Below are positions 1 through 4,764 of a stretch of 5,485 bases of DNA, in pieces. Numbering within the stretch: the stretch's first letter is position 1; each line of letters opens with the position of its first letter. The DNA is from Parcubacteria group bacterium CG_4_9_14_0_2_um_filter_35_11 (GTDB taxonomy: Bacteria > Patescibacteriota > Minisyncoccia > Minisyncoccales > GCA-002788555): assembly GCA_002788555.1 (NCBI GenBank), contig PFRL01000017.1, forward strand, positions 1 through 5,485, written 5' to 3'. The notes under the pieces were generated by a model. That model was not told the DNA's origin. It made no database searches and saw only the letters and a program-made list of their open reading frames with translations. Position numbers and translations under genes: made by a program.

Positions 1-1352
1 ATTTACCTTTTAGAAAATATATAGAAAGCTTTAAGAAAATAAGAGATGGCAAAAGTAAGATTACTATAGGTACACGTTCTGCTCTTTTTGCGCCATTTTC
101 AAATCTTGGTTTAATTTTAATTGTAGAGCCAGAAAACAAAAACTACAAATCGGAAATGGAACCAAGGTACAATGCTAAAAACATAGGAGAGAAGTTGGCT
201 GAGATTTTAGGAATTAATTTAATTTTAGTATCTTCCTTGCCGTCGATTGAAAACTATGTAGAATCTGACAAGGTAGTCGCTAAAAGAGAAGAGGAAGTTC
301 AAGAAATAAAAAAAGAAATAATTGACATGAAAAAAGGTTCAAAAATGCTTAATAAGGATATTTTTTACGAGTGGTCTTCTCTTTCTCAGCCATTGTTTGA
401 GGAAATCAAAAAAAACCTTTTATTAAAAAGGAAAGTTATTCTCTTTATAAATCGGCGGGGCGAAGGATTGTCTGTAGTGTGCCAAGATTGCGGCTGGATA
501 AAAAAATGCAAAAATTGTGATGCTCCTCTCATTCTCTATAAAAAGTCAGATAAGAACCTTTCAATGGTTTGCTACCATTGTGGCTCTATCAGCTTACCTC
601 CAAAACAGTGCGCGAAATGCCAAAGCTGGAAATTAGTTACACTGGGAAGTGGGATAGAAAAAATAGAAAGAGAGTTAAAAGAAAAATTCAAAAATTCCAA
701 AATTTTAAGATTAGATAGTAAAGTAGCGGCTAGGTCAACGACTCAAAAAATGGTCCTTAAAAGTTTTTTTGAAAAAAATGGTGATATTCTTCTTACTACG
801 TCAATCCTCTTTCGATATTTACCAATCTTGGTGGGGAAAAAAGTTCCGCTGGTAGGCATCATTTCTATTGATTCCCTTTTATCATTACCTGACTTCAGAG
901 CCGAAGAAGAAGGAGTAAAAATTGTTCACAACCTACTCTCTTTTACTTTGGACAAATTTATTTTCCAAACATTTTGGCCAAATTCACAAGTGGCAAATTT
1001 TATTAAAAACGGCTATAACTCTTTTTTAAAAGAATTACTTAAAGAAAGAGAGAGGTTTTTTTATCCTCCTTTCTCAAAAATTATAAAATTAACTTTTTCT
1101 CACAAAGATTCTCAAAAGGCAGAAAACGAATCTCTGAATTTAAAGAAAAAATTAGAAGGGGAGGTTAAAAATAAATCTTTACAAATTCAAATCTTAGGGC
1201 CTTCACCTTCTTTTATCCAAAAAATCCGAGGAAAATATATATGGACGACTGTGATAAAACTCAAGAAATTAAAAGCGAACGAGAAGAAACAAATATTAAG
1301 TATCGTCCCCTCTTATTGGAAGGTAGATGTGGATCCTTTAACCATTATTTAA
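1..1352 (+). CDS. priA: Primosomal protein N' (PriA), 5'-truncated by window, degenerate helicase motifs
   Basis: PriA recognises stalled forks and D-loops and starts replisome reloading; in most bacteria it is a 3'-5' superfamily 2 helicase. The reading frame is open from the first bases of the window, so the ATG at 156 is internal and about 450 C-terminal residues are seen. Before that ATG the frame gives GTRSALFAPF, a PriA hallmark. All eight zinc-binding cysteines are present as four CxxC pairs (codons between 480 and 620), within the usual 'NRRG...CQDCGW' context. The C-terminal part has the family pattern ERERFFYPPF, ILGPSPS, RGKYIW and a VDVDPL ending. The helicase motifs are eroded: the DEEH box reads VEPE (123-134), GSATPS reads VSSLPS (228-245), and the GTQM..KGH and QVAGRAGR motifs are not recognisable. 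ATPase activity is therefore probably lost while the zinc and DNA-binding parts persist. The frame is intact and motif spacing is kept, so this is not an evident pseudogene. The Walker A region lies outside the window. Confidence 0.93.
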   Translation, partial: LPFRKYIESFKKIRDGKSKITIGTRSALFAPFSNLGLILIVEPENKNYKSEMEPRYNAKNIGEKLAEILGINLILVSSLPSIENYVESDKVVAKREEEVQEIKKEIIDMKKGSKMLNKDIFYEWSSLSQPLFEEIKKNLLLKRKVILFINRRGEGLSVVCQDCGWIKKCKNCDAPLILYKKSDKNLSMVCYHCGSISLPPKQCAKCQSWKLVTLGSGIEKIERELKEKFKNSKILRLDSKVAARSTTQKMVLKSFFEKNGDILLTTSILFRYLPILVGKKVPLVGIISIDSLLSLPDFRAEEEGVKIVHNLLSFTLDKFIFQTFWPNSQVANFIKNGYNSFLKELLKERERFFYPPFSKIIKLTFSHKDSQKAENESLNLKKKLEGEVKNKSLQIQILGPSPSFIQKIRGKYIWTTVIKLKKLKANEKKQILSIVPSYWKVDVDPLTII

Positions 1353-1366
1353 AACAAAAAATAGTC

Positions 1367-1395
1367 TTGACATTCGCTTTCTAAAATATCAAACT
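1367..1395 (+). promoter_or_regulatory. Possible promoter for the downstream GreA-family gene
   Basis: A perfect TTGACA lies at 1367-1372, just after the priA stop. The hexamer 17 bases later (CAAACT, 1390-1395) matches the -10 consensus at only three positions. The better-looking TAAAAT (1382-1387) is too close at 9 bases. No terminator hairpin separates priA from the next gene, so read-through from priA is equally possible. Confidence 0.3.
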
Positions 1396-1420
1396 GAAAA
1401 GGTAAAAGAGTATATGTGGT

Positions 1421-1426
1421 AGGTGA
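1421..1426 (+). promoter_or_regulatory. Ribosome binding site deciding the ATG at 1434
   Basis: AGGTGA lies 7 bases before the ATG at 1434 and matches the 3' half of the AAGGAGGTGA consensus. The alternative GTG at 1416 has no comparable sequence at proper spacing, so the shorter protein is favoured. Confidence 0.6.
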
Positions 1427-1433
1427 AAATTTT

Positions 1434-1910
1434 ATGAATAGAGACTACTATTTAACACCGGCTGGTCTCCAAAAGTACAAAAAAGAATATGAAAGATTGA
1501 AAGAATTAAAGAGAGAAAAAAGAATAAAGATGAGAGAATCAAGAGATGAGCTTTGGAGACCGGAAGACCTAAACCCCGATTATGAAGCGGTAAGGGGAGA
1601 ATTAGGTTTTATCGAAAGAAAGTTAAAAGAGCTAGAACATATCTTTAAAAATGTCAAATTAATAAGGAGAACGAAAGATATTCCTAAAAAAGTTATTCTA
1701 GGCTCAACAATGATAGTAGAAGCAGGGGGCAAAAAAGAAGAATTTACCCTAGTTGGAACATTAGAGGCTAATCCAAGTGAAGGGAAAATTTCTGTCGATT
1801 CTCCTGTAGGGAGAGCCCTTTCGGGCCATAAAGTAGGGGATGAAGTTGTTATAGAGTCTCAAATTAAAGTAAGTTATAAAATCTTAAAGATTAAATCTTC
1901 TCAATTGTAA
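1434..1910 (+). CDS. greA: GreA/GreB-family transcription elongation factor, divergent paralogue
   Basis: GreA-type factors enter the RNA polymerase secondary channel through a coiled coil and stimulate cleavage of backtracked RNA. The ATG at 1434 is preferred over the in-frame GTG at 1416: AGGTGA (1421-1426) sits 7 bases before it, and the protein then begins MNRDYYLTPAGL, like other family members. It has 158 residues, the usual family length. Residues about 10-75 form a highly charged antiparallel coiled coil. Residues about 85-155 form the FKBP-like C-terminal domain, with GKISVDSPVGRALSGHKVGD matching the GreA signature. The tip differs: where GreA normally has GDLxENxEY, this protein has PEDLNPDYEA (residues 43-52). 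The DxxE acidic pair is thus rearranged or lost, although E44, D45 and D49 still make the tip acidic. It could be an active variant, or a Gfh1/Rnk-like modulator that binds the channel without stimulating cleavage. It lies downstream of priA and ends at a strong terminator. Confidence 0.9.
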   Translation: MNRDYYLTPAGLQKYKKEYERLKELKREKRIKMRESRDELWRPEDLNPDYEAVRGELGFIERKLKELEHIFKNVKLIRRTKDIPKKVILGSTMIVEAGGKKEEFTLVGTLEANPSEGKISVDSPVGRALSGHKVGDEVVIESQIKVSYKILKIKSSQL

Positions 1911-1964
1911 TCTACTGTTAAAAATTTTTAGAAACTCCTAGAGAGAATTGTTTTGCCTCTGATT

Positions 1965-1996
1965 AAAAAACCTCTTTTATAGAGGTTTTTCTTTTA
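1965..1996. terminator. Bidirectional intrinsic terminator between greA-family gene and lysS
   Basis: AAAAACCTCT (1966-1975) and AGAGGTTTTT (1981-1990) form a perfect 10-bp stem around a TTTAT loop. On the plus strand the stem runs into a T-rich tail (TTTTTCTTTT). On the minus strand the mirrored A-tract becomes a T-run. It lies between two convergent stops (1910 and 2034), so one hairpin can end both transcripts. The rest of the 123-base gap shows nothing else. Confidence 0.88.
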
Positions 1997-2033
1997 AAAT
2001 TTTAAAACCAAATCTCAGCAAGATGATCTCATT

Positions 2034-3491
2034 CTACTTTTTGGGACGCATTAGAGGAAATAAGATAACCTCTCTTAATGTTTTCGAATTAGTAAAAACT
2101 GCTACTGCCCTATCAATTCCTATGCCAAGACCGGCAGCTGGTGGCATTCCGTACTCAAGGGCCTTAAGATACTCTTCGTCAAAAGGATGAGTTTCTATAT
2201 CTCCTTTCTCCCGTTCTTTTAGCTCTCTTTCAAAACGTTTTTTCTGCTCGATAGGATCATTTAACTCATTAAATCCATTAGCAATTTCCCATCCAGCAAC
2301 TATTAATTGGAGTCTGGCCGCCTTTTTAGGATTTCCCTCTAGGGCCTTAGCCAAAGGTGTCAATTCGATAGGTTGGTGCAACACAAAAGTTGGTCTTATA
2401 ATATCGTCTTTGCATTCTTTTTTAAAAATATCATCGAGAATTTTTGCTCGAGGCTTATTCTCAACAGGGATTTTCAAATTTTTTGCTATTTTTTTAAGCT
2501 CCTCATCGCTCAATTTTTTGGGATTAGCTCCTATTTTTTCGGTAAGAAATTCATAAAATTCTACCCTGTCAAAGGGAGGAGTAAAATCAACTTCTCTCTC
2601 TTGATATATAATCTTTCTTTTGCCAAAGATATTTTCTACTAATTTTCCAAACATCTTCTCGATTAAATTTATCAAGTCCTCGTAATCGGCATAAGCCCAA
2701 TAAAATTCGAGCATAGTAAAATCGGGATTGTGGCTGGCATCTATCCCTTCGTTTCGAAAAATTCTTCCAATCTCAAAAACCTTTCCAAACCCTCCAATTA
2801 AGAGTTGTTTTAAATAAAGTTCGGGAGCGATTCTTAAATAAAAATCTATATCTAGTGCTTCGTGGTGTGTCTTAAAGGGATGAGCGGCGGCACCACCAGC
2901 CATTGTCTGCAAAATAGGAGTCTCTACCTCCAAAAAGCCTTCTTTTTCAAGAAACTTCCTAATTTCGGAAATAATCCTTGCTCTTAAAATAAATTTCTCT
3001 TTTATTTCGGGATTCATCAAAAGATCCAGGTATCTTTTTCGGTATCTCTCTTCAATCTCTTGGATCCCATGCCATTTTTCTGGTAAAGGCGAAAGGGATT
3101 TGGCTAGCATCTGGAATTTATCCACTTCTAATGTCTTTTCGCCTTTTTTGGTTAAAAATAACATTCCCTCAAATAAGACGAAATCACCAATGTCAAAGTT
3201 GTCTAAAAACGTTTGATAAAGTTCCTCACCAACTCTGTCTCTTTTAAGATAAGCCTGGAAACGACCGGTGGGGTCTTCAAAGTGCAAGAAAGTGGATCCT
3301 CCATGCTTCCGGATGTTCCGAATTCTACCAATCATAACAACTTTTTTGCTTTTAAGATTCTCAAAATTCAAAATAATCTCTTTAACTTTTTGATGAGGTT
3401 TTATCTTAGATGGATAGCAAGAAGCACCTTGCTCTTCCAGGCGTTCTAATTTCTCTAATCTCTCTTTAGCAATTCTTTCAATTTGCCTCAT
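2034..3491 (-). CDS. lysS: Lysine--tRNA ligase, class II (LysRS)
   Basis: Charges tRNA-Lys with lysine using ATP, in the cytoplasm. Numbering from the preferred ATG at 3491 gives 485 residues, typical for bacterial class II LysRS. The N-terminal helix (RLEKLERLEEQG..YPSK) leads into an OB-fold anticodon-binding domain at about residues 48-130 (GRIRNIRKHGGSTFLHFED). In the catalytic domain, motif 1 lies around EGFLEVETPIL (184-194), followed by MAGGAAAHPF and YLRIAPELYLKQLLIGGF. Motif 2 is FRNEG...HNPDFTMLEFY (245-264) with the ATP-binding Arg and Glu. NGFNELNDP supplies lysine-site residues. Motif 3 is GIGIDR (456-461), followed by the terminal ILFPLMRP. No key residue is missing. An in-frame TTG at 3509 would add six residues (start MIKYSF), but it has no Shine-Dalgarno sequence and the added segment is not family-like. 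It follows greA on the same strand by 73 bases and ends at the shared terminator. Confidence 0.97.
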   Translation of the reverse strand: MRQIERIAKERLEKLERLEEQGASCYPSKIKPHQKVKEIILNFENLKSKKVVMIGRIRNIRKHGGSTFLHFEDPTGRFQAYLKRDRVGEELYQTFLDNFDIGDFVLFEGMLFLTKKGEKTLEVDKFQMLAKSLSPLPEKWHGIQEIEERYRKRYLDLLMNPEIKEKFILRARIISEIRKFLEKEGFLEVETPILQTMAGGAAAHPFKTHHEALDIDFYLRIAPELYLKQLLIGGFGKVFEIGRIFRNEGIDASHNPDFTMLEFYWAYADYEDLINLIEKMFGKLVENIFGKRKIIYQEREVDFTPPFDRVEFYEFLTEKIGANPKKLSDEELKKIAKNLKIPVENKPRAKILDDIFKKECKDDIIRPTFVLHQPIELTPLAKALEGNPKKAARLQLIVAGWEIANGFNELNDPIEQKKRFERELKEREKGDIETHPFDEEYLKALEYGMPPAAGLGIGIDRAVAVFTNSKTLREVILFPLMRPKK

Positions 3492-3507
3492 AAAAGAATA
3501 TTTTATC
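3492..3507 (-). promoter_or_regulatory. Possible -10 element giving a leaderless or near-leaderless lysS mRNA
   Basis: On the minus strand GATAAAAT (3507 down to 3500) stands 8 bases before the lysS ATG, with no Shine-Dalgarno sequence in between or upstream. Used as a -10 box, it would start transcription at or within a base or two of the ATG. No good -35 hexamer is seen 16-18 bases upstream, where the sequence is a T-rich tract, so the call is tentative. Confidence 0.3.
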
Positions 3508-3564
3508 AAAAGAAAAAAAATAAAAAAGGGAGGCTTTGGTATGAAAATAAACTAACTGATATTT

Positions 3565-4017
3565 CTATTCGAATTTAATGATTTTATATGTCTCTTCTCC
3601 TAAGGGCGTTTTTACTTCTACAATATCGTCTTGTTTTTTCCCCAAAAACCCTCTCCCCAAAGGAGATTTCACCGAAATCTTCCCTTTTGACAAATCTATT
3701 TCTTCGGGAGGGACGATAATGATGTCAAATATTTTGTTTTCATTTTTTACTTTTATCTTTGAGTAAAGACTAATTTTATTGCTATTGCTCGTAGTGTTTT
3801 CCCCCTTTGTGTTTTTCAATTTCTGCTCAAGTTCGAAAATTTTTCTTTCAAGAAACTCTTTTTCCTCTCGGGCTTGTTGATATTCTGAATTTTCAGCCAA
3901 ATCACCAAACGCAGCACTTCTCCTCAAGTTCTCAGCAACCAATTTCCTTTTTTCTTTTAAGCTAGAAAGTTCTCTTTCAAATTTTTGAAAGACTTCTTTT
4001 GAAATAAAATGAGTCAT
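3565..4017 (-). CDS. greA: Transcription elongation factor GreA, canonical type
   Basis: A secondary-channel factor that helps backtracked RNA polymerase cleave its transcript and resume. It has 150 residues, near the family norm. Residues about 5-70 form the coiled coil, with an intact tip FGDLAENSEY (37-46). D39 and E42 correspond to the acidic pair that positions the catalytic metal (Asp41 and Glu44 in E. coli GreA). Residues about 83-148 form the FKBP-like domain, with GKISVKSPLGRGFLGKKQDD as the signature and an ending like TYKIIKFE. A short Asn/Ser/Thr-rich linker (about 71-80, encoded partly by repeated AGCAAT) joins the domains and is slightly unusual. The ATG at 4017 has no Shine-Dalgarno sequence. 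The gene is divergent from the phosphatidyltransferase gene and upstream of lysS on the same strand, so a greA-lysS transcript is likely. It is the better candidate for the ordinary cellular GreA of the two copies here. Confidence 0.96.
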   Translation of the reverse strand: MTHFISKEVFQKFERELSSLKEKRKLVAENLRRSAAFGDLAENSEYQQAREEKEFLERKIFELEQKLKNTKGENTTSNSNKISLYSKIKVKNENKIFDIIIVPPEEIDLSKGKISVKSPLGRGFLGKKQDDIVEVKTPLGEETYKIIKFE

Positions 4018-4078
4018 AGATTTTTAATTAAATCTTTGTTATATTTTATAAGATAGCGCTCTTTTGGAGGAATACTAA

Positions 4079-4120
4079 ATGCCGCAAATGAGCGGCAAAT
4101 ATTATTTAATCAATTTATAG
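4079..4120 (+). CDS. Possible 13-codon leader ORF (speculative)
   Basis: GGAGG (4066-4070) is followed after 8 bases by ATG, and the frame encodes MPQMSGKYYLINL before TAG. The stop is 23 bases before the start of the phosphatidyltransferase gene, which itself lacks a Shine-Dalgarno sequence. A candidate promoter (TATAAG, 4047-4052) lies just upstream. The start codon overlaps the hairpin at 4080-4097. It could be a leader peptide or translational-coupling ORF. It could also be chance, since another strong Shine-Dalgarno plus ATG pair at 3528-3543 opens only four codons. The peptide resembles nothing I recognise. Confidence 0.2.
   Translation: MPQMSGKYYLINL
4080..4097. repeat. GC-rich inverted repeat (hairpin) in divergent intergenic region
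   Basis: TGCCGC (4080-4085) and GCGGCA (4092-4097) form a perfect 6-bp stem with an AAATGA loop, conspicuous in an AT-rich gap. No clean T-run follows on either strand (AAATATTATTTAAT on plus, ATTTAGTATT on minus), and both neighbouring genes point away from it, so a terminator role is not obvious. A regulatory RNA hairpin or protein-binding operator is possible. Confidence 0.55.
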
Positions 4121-4143
4121 CAAATCTTTGATAAAAAGTAAAT

Positions 4144-4764
4144 ATGCTCGAAGAAAAAAGAAATATATTCCAAAAAGTTTCTCAAAAACCCGGGCAATTT
4201 TTTTCCAGGATCCCTATAAGTCCCAATGGTTATACAATCCTTTCTGTTGTCTTTGTCTTTTTCTCCTTTTATTTTCTAATAAACTATAATTTCTTTTTAG
4301 CTACTATCTTTTTTGCATTTTCAGTAATTTTAGATTTCATAGACGGGGCTGTCGCCAGATTTTCTCGAAAGGTGACAAAAATCGGAGCCTATCTTGACAC
4401 AATTTGTGATCGGTATGTCGAGGCGGTTATCTTAATTGGCTTTTTATTTCTATCTTTGCCTGAGATTCTTCTCCCTGCGCCTGTCTGGATTTCTCTTGCT
4501 CTCTTTGGTTCTTTAATCACTACTTATTCAAAAGCAGCAGCAAAAGAGAAAGAATTAGTGAAAGAGGAATTTAAAAAAGGTTTTTGGGGCCGGGGCGAGA
4601 GAGTAATTTTAATTTTAATTTCAATTTTTCTTGGAAATTTTGATAATTTTTTAGTAATTTATCCTCTGATAATTTTTGCAATAGTCTCAAATCTTACTGC
4701 TTTTCAGAGAATATATCTTATCCTCCGCTTAGAAAAAGGGGATAATTTCCGGGAGGTTAGTTAA
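4144..4764 (+). CDS. CDP-alcohol phosphatidyltransferase family membrane protein
   Basis: Enzymes of this family transfer a phosphatidyl (or archaetidyl) group from a CDP-activated lipid to an alcohol such as glycerol phosphate, inositol phosphate or serine, at the membrane. The full signature DxxDGxxARx8GxxxDxxxD is present at residues 64-89, with D64, D67, G68, A71, R72, G81, D85 and D89; D85 and D89 bind metal or act as base. The 206-residue length is typical. PNGYT (27-31) matches the conserved PNxxT before helix 1. About six hydrophobic helices are seen, near residues 31-47, 49-66, 92-110, 113-128, 153-165 and 169-186. GRGERVILI (149-157) and LTAFQRI (184-190) resemble the R-x-E-R and ITxxQR segments of phosphatidylinositol-phosphate and archaetidylinositol-phosphate synthases, more than typical PgsA, but the substrate cannot be fixed by eye. 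An in-frame TAA at 4132 limits the start to the ATG at 4144, which has no Shine-Dalgarno sequence. Its stop overlaps that of map. Confidence 0.93.
   Translation: MLEEKRNIFQKVSQKPGQFFSRIPISPNGYTILSVVFVFFSFYFLINYNFFLATIFFAFSVILDFIDGAVARFSRKVTKIGAYLDTICDRYVEAVILIGFLFLSLPEILLPAPVWISLALFGSLITTYSKAAAKEKELVKEEFKKGFWGRGERVILILISIFLGNFDNFLVIYPLIIFAIVSNLTAFQRIYLILRLEKGDNFREVS

Larger units (their letters stand above)
4018..4143. promoter_or_regulatory. Divergent intergenic region between greA and the phosphatidyltransferase gene
   Basis: This 126-base AT-rich gap must hold the promoters of both divergent genes. Candidates are TATAAAAT on the minus strand (about 4049-4042) for greA and TATAAG on the plus strand (4047-4052), the latter with TTAATT 17 bases upstream. 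Neither has a good -35. It also holds AAATCTTTG twice (4030-4038 and 4122-4130), a small inverted repeat AGATTT/AAATCT (4018-4035) touching the greA start, and a GC-rich hairpin at 4080-4097. Neither flanking start codon has a Shine-Dalgarno sequence directly before it. Confidence 0.5.

Noticed and set aside
156..158. ATG at 156 as the start of priA
   Set aside because: The frame is open to the left edge and encodes conserved PriA sequence (GTRSALFAPF) before this codon, so it is an internal methionine.
2373..2642. Plus-strand open frame of 89 codons
   Set aside because: It lies entirely antisense to well-conserved lysS sequence and has no family-like features or upstream ribosome binding site.
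3118..3126. TTATCCACT, one mismatch from a DnaA box
   Set aside because: It is a single copy inside lysS coding sequence with no cluster of boxes or AT-rich unwinding element around it, so an origin is not supported.
3213..3449. Plus-strand open frame of 78 codons
   Set aside because: It is a shadow of the lysS OB-fold region on the opposite strand, with no independent support.
3578..3766. Plus-strand open frame of 62 codons
   Set aside because: It is antisense to the conserved C-terminal domain of greA, and its composition is explained by that gene.
4722..4756. CCTCC...GGAGG inverted pair near the end of the phosphatidyltransferase gene
   Set aside because: It has a short stem and a long loop, lies within coding sequence and is not followed by a T-run, so it is not a credible terminator.
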